From assembly GCA_000961695.1 (NCBI GenBank), contig LADW01000065.1, positions 1 to 46,349 of the forward strand: a stretch of 46,349 nt of DNA, read 5' to 3'. Positions within the stretch are counted from its first letter, which is position 1. Each line of letters begins with the position of its first letter. Shown piece by piece: positions 1 to 8,184 of this stretch. The notes beneath the pieces are model-generated. The model searched no databases and had not been told where the DNA came from. It saw only the letters and a list, made by a program, of their open reading frames with translations. This DNA is from Hyphomonadaceae bacterium BRH_c29. Its GTDB lineage: Bacteria > Pseudomonadota > Alphaproteobacteria > Caulobacterales > Hyphomonadaceae. The position numbers were made by a program, and so were the translations under genes.

Positions 1-449
1 GTGGCGGGTGTGGTCGCATCGGTCAGCGCGGCCATGGCCGCCGGTTGCAGGCCGGGCGCCAGAAGCCCGAACCCGATCCGCACGAAAGCCAGAAGCAGGA
101 AAGCCAGCACGCCTGTTACGATCCCTGCGAGCGCCGCACTCAGCGCAAACAGGAAAACCATGTTCATCAGGCCCATGGCGACCAGCGAGAAGACCATGAC
201 CCGTTTGCGACCGACCCGGTCGGCAATACGGCCCCAGATCGGCGTAAAGACCGCGTAGAGCACGGACGAAAAAACGAGAATTCCGGCGATTTCCAGCTCG
301 GTCAGGCCCGCTTCCCTAGCCAGGGGGGCGACGACCACGAAATTGATCGTCATGCCCGCGCCCAACGAGACGGTGCCGAGCGCAATCATCAGTTTCTGGA
401 AGCCGGTCAGTGGCAATAGGGGGGTGTCGGAGTTCGTTATGTCCGTCAC
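1..449 (-). CDS. MFS transporter, N-terminal part (runs off window)
   Basis: This is the first ~149 residues of a major facilitator superfamily permease; the rest lies beyond base 1. Translating the minus strand gives a short polar N-terminus, hydrophobic helices, and the MFS loop 2-3 signature GRIADRVGRKR near residue 70, followed by two more helices. There is no ATG with a good ribosome site. I chose the GTG at 449 because GGGAGG (467-462) precedes it by about 10 bases; an in-frame ATG at 470 would add seven Arg-rich residues and has no clear ribosome site. It is divergent from yggT at 599. The substrate cannot be told from this fragment. Membrane location and family are secure; drug or metabolite efflux is only a family-level guess. 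Confidence 0.8.
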   Translation of the reverse strand, partial: MTDITNSDTPLLPLTGFQKLMIALGTVSLGAGMTINFVVVAPLAREAGLTELEIAGILVFSSVLYAVFTPIWGRIADRVGRKRVMVFSLVAMGLMNMVFLFALSAALAGIVTGVLAFLLLAFVRIGFGLLAPGLQPAAMAALTDATTPA

Positions 450-598
450 GCGCCGCCGATGCCTCCCCATTTTTGATGAGGCTAGAACGCCCGGATCAGC
501 TTGCCAAACGGTTTTCCTGAAACAGACGCTGACTTGCCCGAGAGGGGCGCAGCAGTCTAAGGACGAGCCAGACCCGGCGAAATCATGGACCTGCGCAC

Positions 599-919
599 AT
601 GTATTCCTTTCTGATTGCGATCTACTCGTATTTCCTGAACCCGATCCTGACGCTGCTTCTGTTCATTCTGTTCGCCTATGTCGTGATGAGTTGGCTGGTC
701 ATGGGCGGTGTGCTGTCGATGCGGAACCCGACGGTCCGCCAGATACAATATATCCTCGACAGCGTGATGCTGCCGCTGCTCCGCCCGATCCAGCGCTATG
801 TGCCGCCGCTTGGCCAGCTGGACCTGTCGGTCTTCCTGCTGGCCCTTGGCATCCTGTTCACGCGTGACTGGCTGTTGCCGACGGTCATCGGTCTGTTCCG
901 CCCCAGCCTCGGCTACTGA
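599..919 (+). CDS. yggT: YggT family inner-membrane protein
   Basis: A 106-residue integral membrane protein of the YggT family (Pfam YGGT). Residues ~3-28 and ~80-100 are strongly hydrophobic, and between them lies the family's conserved pattern of an Arg-Asn-Pro stretch followed by a Leu-Leu-Arg-Pro-Ile motif (about residues 41-66). The biochemical role of the family is not established; homologues are tied to osmotic shock tolerance and to cell-division or envelope functions. It starts the co-directional run yggT / DUF167 / folD / HNH: the next gene begins 9 bases after its stop, so co-transcription is likely. The upstream 450-598 region is shared with the divergent MFS gene and must hold its promoter. 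The ribosome site before the ATG is weak. Confidence 0.9.
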   Translation: MYSFLIAIYSYFLNPILTLLLFILFAYVVMSWLVMGGVLSMRNPTVRQIQYILDSVMLPLLRPIQRYVPPLGQLDLSVFLLALGILFTRDWLLPTVIGLFRPSLGY

Positions 920-927
920 GGCTGGCC

Positions 928-1209
928 TTGCTGCATCGCCTGACAGTTCGGGTCCAGCCGAAGGGATCGGTGGACCGGGTGGAAGAGTGGGGCGAGGATG
1001 ATGCCGGGCGGCGATTCCTGAAAGTTCGCGTGCGCGCCGTGCCAGAGGATGGCAAGGCGAATACTGCTGTCCAAAATCTGGTCGCCAAGTGGCTTGGCGT
1101 GCCGAAGTCTGCGGTCCGGGTGGTGACGGGCGGCAAGACTCGGCTAAAAGGCCTCGAGATCGAAGGGCCGCCGGACCTCGCGGCCCGGCTCAGCGGGGAA
1201 GAGGCATGA
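928..1209 (+). CDS. DUF167 (YggU family) protein
   Basis: A 93-residue DUF167/YggU family protein. The diagnostic stretch is [11 protein letters not shown] (about residues 38-48) followed by a lysine/valine-rich strand-helix region and TGGKTRLK, typical of this small alpha/beta fold. The molecular function is unknown. The start is a TTG at 928, chosen because GAGG (918-921, overlapping the yggT stop) sits six bases upstream and no ATG exists in frame; this implies translation coupled to yggT. Its stop overlaps the folD start as ATGA (1206-1209). The yggT-DUF167 adjacency is widely conserved in Proteobacteria, which supports the call even though neither function is understood. Confidence 0.88.
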   Translation: MLHRLTVRVQPKGSVDRVEEWGEDDAGRRFLKVRVRAVPEDGKANTAVQNLVAKWLGVPKSAVRVVTGGKTRLKGLEIEGPPDLAARLSGEEA

Positions 1210-2093
1210 CCGCCGTCCGTATCAGTGGAAGTGAAGTCGCCGCCGACGTGCGTGCAAAAGTGGCTGCCGCGGTGGCGGAATTGCCCGCAAAGCCCTGCCT
1301 CGCCGTCATTCTGGTGGGGGAAGACCCGGCCAGCCAGGTTTATGTGCGCAACAAGATCCGCGACACCGAGCAGGCCGGCATGATCTCTGTGCACCACCGA
1401 CTGCCCGTTACGGCCACACAGGAAGAAGTTGAGACAGTGATTGCCGAATTGAACGGCGATGACAGCGTCGATGGCATCCTTCTGCAGCTGCCTTTGCCAA
1501 AGGGCCTGGATGCGGATGCTGCAATCGAACGGATCGACCCGTCCAAGGATGTCGACGGCCTGACGGAAGTGTCGGCGGGGCGTTTGTCTCTTGGCAAGCC
1601 GGGGCTTCGCTCCTGTACACCGTCCGGCTGCGTGATCCTGGCCAAGCGTGCCCTCGGCAATGATCTCTCCGGCAAGCATGTCGTGGTGATCGGCCGCTCC
1701 ATTCTGGTCGGCAAGCCGGCCGCGCTGCTGTTTCTGGCCGAGAATTGCACCGTCACCATCGCGCATTCCAAGACAAAGGACCTGCCGGCGGTTTGCCGCG
1801 AGGCGGATATTCTCGTTCCGGCGGTTGGCCGCCCGCTCATGGTCAAGGGGGACTGGGTCAAACCCGGCGCCATGGTGATCGATGTCGGCATCAATCGCGT
1901 GCCCGCCCCGGAGAAGGGGGAGGGCAAGACCCGCCTGGTCGGCGATGCCGATTATGAAAGCTGCGCCGAAGTTGCCGGACAGATCACCCCGGTGCCCGGC
2001 GGTGTCGGCCCGATGACGATTGCCTGCCTTCTGGTCAACACGCTCTATGCGGCGTGCGCCCGGCGCGGCTGGCAGGCGCCGGAGATCGGATGA
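1206..2093 (+). CDS. folD: Bifunctional methylene-THF dehydrogenase / methenyl-THF cyclohydrolase
   Basis: FolD (295 residues, normal length) interconverts 5,10-methylene-, 5,10-methenyl- and 10-formyl-tetrahydrofolate in the cytosol with NADP, supplying one-carbon units for purine, fMet and thymidylate synthesis. Seen in the sequence: the active-site YVRNK motif (Lys50), the QLPLPKGL substrate loop (~residue 97), the CTPSG motif, the Rossmann signature GRSILVGKP, and the C-terminal family signature PGGVGPMT. The ATG lies inside the stop of the DUF167 gene (ATGA) with GGGGAAGAGG just upstream, and its own stop overlaps the HNH gene in the same way, so three genes are translationally coupled. 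Very secure. Confidence 0.98.
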   Translation: MTAVRISGSEVAADVRAKVAAAVAELPAKPCLAVILVGEDPASQVYVRNKIRDTEQAGMISVHHRLPVTATQEEVETVIAELNGDDSVDGILLQLPLPKGLDADAAIERIDPSKDVDGLTEVSAGRLSLGKPGLRSCTPSGCVILAKRALGNDLSGKHVVVIGRSILVGKPAALLFLAENCTVTIAHSKTKDLPAVCREADILVPAVGRPLMVKGDWVKPGAMVIDVGINRVPAPEKGEGKTRLVGDADYESCAEVAGQITPVPGGVGPMTIACLLVNTLYAACARRGWQAPEIG

Positions 2094-2362
2094 GCCAGCC
2101 TTACGCCCCGACCGAAACACCGCTGTTCAAGGCCCTTTGGGAAGCCCAGGAAGGGCGTTGCGCATTGTGTGGCCAGTCGATGCCGTCAAACCGGTATGAT
2201 GTGGCTCATTCCACGCTCTGGAAACACCAGCGGCCAACCTATGACCATATCATTGCTGTTGCGCGCGGCGGACCGGACACGGCTGACAATCTCCAGCTGG
2301 CCCATGCGCGTTGCAACAAGGTGAAGGGCATGGGGCACGTGCGGCCCCCGCTCAGACGCTAG
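2090..2362 (+). CDS. Small HNH endonuclease-domain protein
   Basis: A 90-residue protein made almost entirely of an HNH nuclease fold. Visible: a zinc-knuckle-like Cys24-x2-Cys27 pair, the catalytic DH motif (Asp52-His53) with a downstream GG, Asn67 of the central HNH asparagine, and the closing His72-x2-Cys75-Asn motif that completes the Cys4-type zinc site. Family members nick or cut DNA, or act as homing, repair or defence nucleases; nothing here fixes the biological role. The start overlaps the folD stop (ATGA), so it is coupled to a housekeeping gene rather than a mobile context. Its stop overlaps the stop of the convergent LytTR gene by four bases (CTAG, 2359-2362). Domain secure, role unknown. 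Confidence 0.85.
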   Translation: MSQPYAPTETPLFKALWEAQEGRCALCGQSMPSNRYDVAHSTLWKHQRPTYDHIIAVARGGPDTADNLQLAHARCNKVKGMGHVRPPLRR

Positions 2363-3099
2363 ACGAGGCCTGCGTCCCGGGCCGCCTTGGCATAGGTGCG
2401 CGAGACGGGCACTTCCTTACCGCCTTTCAGGACCAGGACCAGCTTGCCATCGGTGCGCCGGGCTTCACTGACCCCGTCCTTTGAGACCCACCACGACCGA
2501 TGGACCTGAACGCCCGCTGCACCGTCCAGTTCCCGCACGGCATCGGCCAGACGCATCAGGATCAGCTCCTCGCCCCGGCTGGTATGGAAGCGCAGGTAAT
2601 GGTCTTCCGAAGAGATCGCCCAGAGGTCGGCGCCGCGATATTTCACCGGCAGACGGTCCAGAAAGCGTGCGGCGGCATCGACCGGCGGCGCGGATGGGAT
2701 GACTGCAGCTTCGCGCGTTCTCGCAGTCAGAACCCCGATCAGCGTCAGGGCCAGAGAGACGGCGAACACATAGAGATACTGCATGGGCAGGAGGTAAAGC
2801 GGCATCCAGTGGCCGAAGGCGCCGATAAAAAGGTAGAGGGAGACCAGCACGGGGACGGAAATGATCGCCGCTGCGACCACTGCCTGCACCGGCAGAAGGT
2901 CACCCGCAATCTTCCGCTCGAATATGAGTGGAATGACGAAGGTGGAGGTCACCCCGCCCGCGGTGCAGGTCACGGCCCACATCAGGAAACGGATCCAGAC
3001 GGCCTCATCATGTGTGTAAACGCCGAAAAAGGTCAGCACCGCCGCCACACCCAGGATCACCGCCACATCGCGCAGCCGGTTCTTCAGGAATTGCGGCAT
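2359..3099 (-). CDS. Membrane-anchored LytTR-domain transcriptional regulator
   Basis: A 246-residue protein with four predicted membrane helices (about residues 12-29, 38-58, 68-92, 102-122) followed by a LytTR DNA-binding domain (about 150-246). The domain shows the family pattern: a strand with SSEDHYLRFH, the RLADAVREL helix, the VHRSWWVS motif and the closing strand KEVPVSRTY. LytTR proteins bind DNA mainly through beta-strands; membrane-tethered versions are thought to sense the envelope directly. The ATG at 3099 is chosen for its AGGAG ribosome site seven bases upstream; an ORF extends 36 codons further but is polar and lacks such a site. It is convergent with the HNH gene. The signal and targets are unknown; a role in controlling the adjacent DUF2141 gene is inference. 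Confidence 0.85.
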   Translation of the reverse strand: MPQFLKNRLRDVAVILGVAAVLTFFGVYTHDEAVWIRFLMWAVTCTAGGVTSTFVIPLIFERKIAGDLLPVQAVVAAAIISVPVLVSLYLFIGAFGHWMPLYLLPMQYLYVFAVSLALTLIGVLTARTREAAVIPSAPPVDAAARFLDRLPVKYRGADLWAISSEDHYLRFHTSRGEELILMRLADAVRELDGAAGVQVHRSWWVSKDGVSEARRTDGKLVLVLKGGKEVPVSRTYAKAARDAGLV

Positions 3100-3276
3100 G
3101 ATTTCTCCTGTGCATTTCGCGCTTCGTGAAGCGTTCTGACCGCATTTTGCGAAGGATTCCAGCCTCTCCGCGTAGTTCGCGTGGCAGGCCCTCAATGGGC
3201 TCGCCAAACTCTCCTCATCAAACGCCGGACATGCCCTGAAGTGTCAGTACCGGTGATCATACCAAGGAGATAAGAC

Positions 3277-3696
3277 ATGAACCGCATCCTGAAATCCACC
3301 GCCGCTGTCCTGATCTGCGCCGGTCTTGTGGGCCACGCTGCTGCCGCTGAGCTGACCGTGCGGGTCGAGGGCGTGAAGAAGGCTGCAGGCACGATCCACA
3401 TTGCCGTGTTCGATGAAGCCGGCTGGTCAGCCAATACGGCTGTCGCTGGCGGCACGGTCACCGCAGGGGAGGGTGCAGAGCTGATCCTGACCGATCTGGC
3501 GCCCGGCACCTATGGCATCAAGCTCTATCAGGACGCCGACGAGAACGGGAAGCTGAACCTCGGCCTGCTCGGCATTCCAAGCGAGCCGTATGGCTTTTCC
3601 AATGATGTGTCCGTCCGGACCGGACCGCCCAGGTTCGGCAAGGCCAGCTTCGAAGTCACCGAGGCCGGCGCCGTCCAGACCATTACGCTGAACTGA
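3277..3696 (+). CDS. Secreted DUF2141 protein
   Basis: A 139-residue exported protein of the DUF2141 family. Residues 1-24 form a Sec signal peptide (Lys/Arg, hydrophobic core, cleavage after HAAA-A). The mature part has the family's beta-rich pattern: IHIAVFDEAGW, then LAPGTYGIKLYQDADENGKL and the IPSEPYGFSND motif, ending in a strand. The function is not established; members are periplasmic or outer-membrane-associated, and the Asp/Asn-rich loop could bind calcium (inference). AAGGAGAT lies just before the ATG. The downstream DUF2306 membrane gene follows after 26 bases with its own ribosome site, so the two probably form an operon. Confidence 0.88.
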   Translation: MNRILKSTAAVLICAGLVGHAAAAELTVRVEGVKKAAGTIHIAVFDEAGWSANTAVAGGTVTAGEGAELILTDLAPGTYGIKLYQDADENGKLNLGLLGIPSEPYGFSNDVSVRTGPPRFGKASFEVTEAGAVQTITLN

Positions 3697-3722
3697 AACC
3701 CGGAATCACAAGGAGATCCATC

Positions 3723-4268
3723 ATGACCGACCTTAGCCAAACCAACCGCCGCCTGCGCCTGCCGAAGCTGCCGGGCCGTCGCCGTGCGCTGCTGCTGATC
3801 GCCCCGATGGCCTATGGGGTCATCAGCTGGATGATCATCCGGTCCGCTGGCAATCCGCCGATCCGGTTCCGGATCGACATCTCGCCCATGCTGGATGCGG
3901 GCGTGATTGTGCAGCTCCATGTGCTGGGCGCGGTGACCGCCTTTGTGATCGGGGCTGTGTTGCTGCGCGGCGTCAAAGGCTCCGGCCTGCACCGCAAGCT
4001 GGGCTATACCTGGGTGGCGGCGATGACGCTGGCAGCGATCAGTTCGTTCTTCCTGGTGGGCCTGAACGGCAACAATTACAGCTTCATCCATGGCTTGTCG
4101 GCCTGGACGATCATTGTCCTGCCCATGGCTGTGGTCGCGGCCCGGCGCAAGAATATCCGCAAGCACGCCAAGGATATGACCAATATGTTCCTGGGTGGTC
4201 TCCTGGTGGCCGGTCTGTTCGCATTCCTGCCCGGACGCATGCTCTGGTCGATTTTCTTTGCGGCGTGA
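3723..4268 (+). CDS. DUF2306 family multi-pass membrane protein
   Basis: A 181-residue inner-membrane protein with about four hydrophobic helices after a basic N-terminus. The pattern of an early helix with His, GAVLLRG...HRKLGYTWVAAM, SSFFLVG, SFIHGLSAWT and a C-terminal LPGRMLW matches the DUF2306 family; conserved His and Arg residues at helix ends are visible. Function unknown; such His-bearing membrane proteins are sometimes suspected of heme or quinone contact, but nothing here proves it. AAGGAGATCC lies just before the ATG. It is the second gene of the pair with DUF2141. The 215 bases downstream (4269-4483) show no terminator or gene that I can support. Confidence 0.85.
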   Translation: MTDLSQTNRRLRLPKLPGRRRALLLIAPMAYGVISWMIIRSAGNPPIRFRIDISPMLDAGVIVQLHVLGAVTAFVIGAVLLRGVKGSGLHRKLGYTWVAAMTLAAISSFFLVGLNGNNYSFIHGLSAWTIIVLPMAVVAARRKNIRKHAKDMTNMFLGGLLVAGLFAFLPGRMLWSIFFAA

Positions 4269-4483
4269 CATGCTGAACCCTTACAGCCGGGGGAAAAGGC
4301 AGCTAGAGGAAAATTTGTAAGGAGCCGCCTCGATAGCGGGCCGGAAATTCGGAACCGGATTTCAGATCACTGGATATTAACTGGAACGAGGGTAGTCTTG
4401 CGCTCGCCATCCACGCCAGTGACGGCGCGACCGTCCGGGAAGCGACCGGCAAATTCAGGTAGGCAGAAAGCCCGCAGCCCTCG

Positions 4484-5806
4484 ATGTCTGACACGCGTAA
4501 CGTAATCGTCCTCATACTCGCCATGATGATCGTCCAGATCGCGGGTGGATTGACGGGCGTGCTGACACCGCTCGGACTTGAGGCCATGGGCACGCCGCCA
4601 CAGGCCATTGGTGTAATTGCCGCGCTGCATGCCGCCGGGTTCATGCTCGGTGCCTGGTCCGCGCCTCGCGCCCTCGCCACGGTCGGCAATATCCGCCTGT
4701 TTGCCGCCGCATCTGCGATGAACGCGGTCAGCGTCCTGTCCCTGTCGCTGGTGCATGATGCCATGTTCTGGGCGCCGGTCCGCGTCGTGATGGGCGTCTC
4801 GTTTGCCTACATGTTCACGAGCGTCGAAAGCTGGCTCGGCAGCGCCGTGCCGGACAAGTCGCGCGGCGACGTGATGGGCGTCTACCATACGGGCGCAAAG
4901 CTCTCGCTGATCATCGGCCCGTTCTTTGTGGCAGGTCTCTCACCGCTCGACACGCGCGCCTATACCTGGGCGGCGCTGTTTCTGTCGCTCGCCCTTGTGC
5001 CTGTCTGCCTCACCCGCCAGCAGCAACCGCCTCTGCCGGAGCGCAAGTCGATGCCGCTGCAGGCGCTTTACCAGCTTGCCCCGGCGGCGGTGATGGGGGT
5101 GTTCCTGGCAGGCGTGATCAATACCGGGACGCAATCCCTGCTGCCGATCTATTTCGAAGGCTTCAAGCTCGGGGGAGGGGGCACAGCGGCTGCTGCCATC
5201 GCCAGCGGTGCGGCCTGGATGGGCGGCCTGATGCTGCAATGGCCGGCCGGGCGCCTGTCTGACCGGATCGAGCGCCGGCTTGTGATCGCGGGGCTTGGCA
5301 CGATGTCCGCCCTGGCGGCGCTGTTCATTGCCATCTTCGGGACCGGGCTCAGTGAGGTCGGGGTTGTGGTCGTTCTGGGCTTCTGGGGCGCCGGATCACT
5401 TTCTTTTTACGGTCTCTGCGTCGCGCACGCGATCGACCGGACGCCGAAATCGCTGATTCCGCAGGTGATGTCGGGTCTTTTGTTCGTCTGGGCAGCCGGG
5501 TCGATCCTCGGGCCTCTGATTTCCGGCGTCGCCACGCGGGCTGCCGGACGCCTCGGCCTGTTTGGCCTGCCGGGCATTCTGCTGATCATTCTGGCTGTTA
5601 TCATGGTGTGGCGGGTCAACAAGAAACCCGTGCTGGATGAGGACAAGCTGGAGGGCTGGAACCCCATTCTGCCGACGCCTCTGGCGAGCGTGAAGCTCGA
5701 CCCTCGCACCCCCGAAGCAGAAGAGCAGGCATCGCCGCTGTCTGCTGACGACGAAGCAGCGGAAACGCCAACTGATATTGGTGCCGATTCTGAGTCCAAA
5801 GTTTAA
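4484..5806 (+). CDS. MFS transporter, YcaD-like, with acidic C-terminal tail
   Basis: A 440-residue permease with about twelve hydrophobic helices, similar in layout to the YcaD/MFS_1 branch. Visible signatures are SVESWLGS (residues ~108-115, typical of the YcaD branch), the PDKSRGDVMGVYHTG segment, and the central loop GRLSDRIERR corresponding to MFS motif A. After the last helix (ends ~residue 377) there is an extra ~60-residue cytoplasmic tail rich in Glu, Asp, Ser and Pro, not needed for transport in most relatives. The substrate is unknown. The gene stands alone between DUF2306 and the suc promoter region; the ATG is the first plausible start, without a strong ribosome site. Confidence 0.88.
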   Translation: MSDTRNVIVLILAMMIVQIAGGLTGVLTPLGLEAMGTPPQAIGVIAALHAAGFMLGAWSAPRALATVGNIRLFAAASAMNAVSVLSLSLVHDAMFWAPVRVVMGVSFAYMFTSVESWLGSAVPDKSRGDVMGVYHTGAKLSLIIGPFFVAGLSPLDTRAYTWAALFLSLALVPVCLTRQQQPPLPERKSMPLQALYQLAPAAVMGVFLAGVINTGTQSLLPIYFEGFKLGGGGTAAAAIASGAAWMGGLMLQWPAGRLSDRIERRLVIAGLGTMSALAALFIAIFGTGLSEVGVVVVLGFWGAGSLSFYGLCVAHAIDRTPKSLIPQVMSGLLFVWAAGSILGPLISGVATRAAGRLGLFGLPGILLIILAVIMVWRVNKKPVLDEDKLEGWNPILPTPLASVKLDPRTPEAEEQASPLSADDEAAETPTDIGADSESKV

Positions 5807-5817
5807 TACCCAGCTAG

Positions 5818-5846
5818 TTGCCGCAGCACTCAGGCCTGTTATATAG
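5818..5846 (+). promoter_or_regulatory. Possible housekeeping promoter of the suc operon
   Basis: TTGCCG (5818-5823) and TATATA (5840-5845) are separated by 16 bases in the 103-base gap between the MFS gene and sucC. This fits the alphaproteobacterial sigma-70 pattern. It is read by eye and no start site is known. It lies about 65-90 bases before the sucC ATG, leaving room for a leader. Confidence 0.4.
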
Positions 5847-5909
5847 CCCCCCACCATGCCGGGGCAGCCAGCCTGCCGGTGTGAGCCAGGCAAACGAGGC
5901 AAAAGCAGA

Positions 5910-7106
5910 ATGAACATCCACGAATACCAGGCCAAAGCCGTGCTGAAATCTTTCGGCGCGCCGGTCGCGGACGGCGTTCCCGTCCTTTCTCTGGACGACG
6001 TCCAGAAAGCCGTTGATTCCCTTCCCGGGCCTCTTTGGGTCGTGAAGTCGCAGATCCATGCAGGTGGTCGCGGCAAAGGCAAATTCGTGGAGCCGGAAGC
6101 CGGCGAAAAAGGCGGCGTCCGCCTCGCTTTCAGCAAGGAAGACGTCCTTGCAAACGCCAAGCAGATGCTCGGCCATCACCTCGTCACCGCCCAGACCGGC
6201 CCGGCTGGCAAGCAAGTGAACCGCCTCTACATCGAAGACGGCGCCGACATCGACAAGGAACTCTACCTGTCGATCCTCGTTGACCGCGCCACCTCGCGCG
6301 TCTCCTTCGTCGTCTCCACTGAGGGCGGCATGGATATCGAGGAAGTCGCCCACTCCACCCCGGAAAAGATCCTGACTGTCGGCATCGACCCGGACACCGG
6401 CGTCACCGCCGCTGATTCGGAAAAGCTGAACAAAGCGCTGAACCTCACCGGTACGGCGGCTGAAGACGGCCTCAAACTGTTCCCGATCCTCTACAAGGCC
6501 TTCACCGAGAAGGACATGTCGATGCTCGAGGTGAACCCGCTGATCGTCATGGAAAACGGCCACCTGCGCGTGCTCGACGCAAAAGTGTCGTTCGACGGCA
6601 ACGCGCTGTTCCGCCACCCGGACATCGTGGATCTGCGCGACAAGACCGAGGAAGACGAGAAGGAAATCGAGGCCTCTGAATGGGACCTCGCCTATATCGC
6701 CCTCGACGGCACGATCGGCTGCATGGTCAACGGCGCAGGCCTGGCCATGGCCACCATGGACATCATCAAGCTGTACGGCGAAGAGCCGGCCAACTTCTGT
6801 GACGTCGGCGGCGGCGCCGGCAAGGAGAAGGTGGCAGCTGCCTTCAAGATCATCATGAAGGACCCGAACGTGAAGGGCATCCTCGTGAACATCTTCGGCG
6901 GCATCATGAAGTGTGACGTGATCGCCGAAGGCGTGATCGCAGCCGTGAAAGAAACCAATCTGGCGGTTCCGCTGGTTGTCCGCCTGGAAGGCACGAACGT
7001 TGAGCTCGGCAAGAAGATCATCGCCGAGTCCGGCCTGAACGTGATTTCAGCCGACGACCTCGACGACGCCGCCCAGAAAATCGTGAACGCAGTTAAAGGC
7101 GCCTGA
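5910..7106 (+). CDS. sucC: Succinyl-CoA synthetase (ADP-forming), beta subunit
   Basis: SucC (398 residues, family length) is the ATP-grasp nucleotide-binding subunit of succinyl-CoA synthetase, which with SucD converts succinyl-CoA to succinate with substrate-level phosphorylation in the TCA cycle. The protein begins with the family start MNIHEYQAK; the ATP-grasp glycine loop [10 protein letters not shown] is at about residue 53, the Mg/nucleotide residues lie in the SMLEVNPL segment, and the C-terminal CoA-ligase domain contains GGGAGKEKV and [14 protein letters not shown] start at 5910, since an upstream 18-codon extension is not conserved in the family. sucD follows after 8 bases. Confidence 0.98.
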   Translation: MNIHEYQAKAVLKSFGAPVADGVPVLSLDDVQKAVDSLPGPLWVVKSQIHAGGRGKGKFVEPEAGEKGGVRLAFSKEDVLANAKQMLGHHLVTAQTGPAGKQVNRLYIEDGADIDKELYLSILVDRATSRVSFVVSTEGGMDIEEVAHSTPEKILTVGIDPDTGVTAADSEKLNKALNLTGTAAEDGLKLFPILYKAFTEKDMSMLEVNPLIVMENGHLRVLDAKVSFDGNALFRHPDIVDLRDKTEEDEKEIEASEWDLAYIALDGTIGCMVNGAGLAMATMDIIKLYGEEPANFCDVGGGAGKEKVAAAFKIIMKDPNVKGILVNIFGGIMKCDVIAEGVIAAVKETNLAVPLVVRLEGTNVELGKKIIAESGLNVISADDLDDAAQKIVNAVKGA

Positions 7107-7114
7107 GACCAGAT

Positions 7115-8017
7115 ATGTCCATTCTCATCGACAAGAACACCAAGGTCCTCACGCAGGGCATGACCGGCAACACCGGCTCGTTCCACACCAACCAGGCGAT
7201 GGCTTATTTCGGCACGCAAATGGTTGGCGGCATCCACCCGAAGAAGGGTGGCGAAATGTGGAAGGCTGACAACGGCACCGAACTGCCGATCTTTTCTTCG
7301 GTTGCCGAAGGCAAGGCAAAGACAGGCGCAGATGCGTCCGTGGTCTATGTGCCGCCGGCCGGCGCTGCAGCCGCCATCGAGGAAGCCATCGACGCGGAAA
7401 TCCCGCTGATCGTCTGCATCACCGAGGGCGTTCCGGTCCTCGACATGGTGCGCGTGAAAGCGAAGCTGGAAAAATCCAAGTCGCGTCTCATCGGGCCGAA
7501 CTGCCCCGGCATCATCACGGCCAATGAGTGCAAGATCGGCATCATGCCGGGCCCCATCTTCAAGAAGGGCTCTGTCGGCGTCGTCTCGCGTTCGGGCACG
7601 CTGACCTATGAAGCCGTGTTCCAGACCACCCAGGTGGGCCTTGGCCAGACAACGGCTGTCGGTATTGGCGGCGATCCGGTCAAAGGCACCGAATTCATCG
7701 ACATGCTGGAAATGTTCCTTGCTGATGACGAAACCAAGTCCATCATCATGATTGGTGAGATCGGCGGCAGCGCGGAAGAAGAAGCCGCGCAGTTCCTGAT
7801 CGACGAAGCCAAAAAGGGCCGCAAGAAGCCGATGGTCGGCTTCATCGCGGGTCGTACAGCGCCGAAAGGCCGTACCATGGGCCATGCCGGTGCCATCGTG
7901 TCCGGTGGCAAAGGCGATGCGGAAAGCAAGATTGCTGCAATGGAAGCAGCCGGCATCCGTGTCTCACCGTCACCAGCACGCCTCGGTACGACCATGATTG
8001 AGGTACTGAAGGGCTAG
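7115..8017 (+). CDS. sucD: Succinyl-CoA synthetase, alpha subunit
   Basis: SucD (300 residues) carries the CoA-binding Rossmann domain and the phosphorylated histidine of succinyl-CoA synthetase. Visible: the N-terminal [17 protein letters not shown], the GPNCPG motif, [10 protein letters not shown], the [12 protein letters not shown] ligase signature, and the active-site histidine in RTMGHAGAI (His257). It starts 8 bases after sucC and is plainly co-transcribed. Its stop is followed by a long hairpin (8039-8100) before sucA, which may partly separate expression of the ligase from that of the dehydrogenase genes. Confidence 0.98.
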   Translation: MSILIDKNTKVLTQGMTGNTGSFHTNQAMAYFGTQMVGGIHPKKGGEMWKADNGTELPIFSSVAEGKAKTGADASVVYVPPAGAAAAIEEAIDAEIPLIVCITEGVPVLDMVRVKAKLEKSKSRLIGPNCPGIITANECKIGIMPGPIFKKGSVGVVSRSGTLTYEAVFQTTQVGLGQTTAVGIGGDPVKGTEFIDMLEMFLADDETKSIIMIGEIGGSAEEEAAQFLIDEAKKGRKKPMVGFIAGRTAPKGRTMGHAGAIVSGGKGDAESKIAAMEAAGIRVSPSPARLGTTMIEVLKG

Positions 8018-8038
8018 AAAGCCTGGATAAATAAAGCC

Positions 8039-8100
8039 AGGACGGCCTGTGTCAGGTCAGATCTGGCGTGGCCAGCATCTGACCCCGCTCAGGCCGTCCT
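8039..8100. promoter_or_regulatory. Long interrupted hairpin between sucD and sucA
   Basis: Outer arms AGGACGGCCTG (8039-8049) and CAGGCCGTCCT (8090-8100) are perfect inverted repeats of 11 bp. Inside them, after a 5-base internal loop on each side, 8055-8067 pairs with 8071-8084 (one bulged C) around a GTG loop. No T-run follows on either strand, so it is not a classic terminator. It may be an mRNA processing or stability element, an attenuator or a small structured RNA. Confidence 0.6.
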
Positions 8101-8110
8101 CACATATGCG

Positions 8111-8126
8111 CCCGGTAGGTACCGGG
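8111..8126. promoter_or_regulatory. Inverted repeat upstream of sucA
   Basis: CCCGGTA-GG-TACCGGG is a perfect 7-bp inverted repeat with a 2-base centre, 58 bases before the sucA ATG and just after the long hairpin. It could be an operator, or a second small hairpin in the sucCD-sucAB transcript. No cognate regulator is recognised. Confidence 0.35.
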
Positions 8127-8184
8127 AAACCATTACGTTCCTAAATAGTGGGGAACGGAAACGGTCCAAGAGGACGAGACGGAC

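Noticed and set aside
885..2120. 411-codon minus-strand ORF opposite folD
   Set aside because: Composition is Arg/His/Gly-rich noise typical of antisense frames in GC-rich genes; folD on the plus strand is certain.
4303..4483. Minus-strand C-terminus-like peptide in the gap before the second MFS gene
   Set aside because: A stretch near 4367-4460 reads like a protein end, but upstream it is antisense to the MFS gene and no motif is recognisable; kept only as a faint possible remnant.
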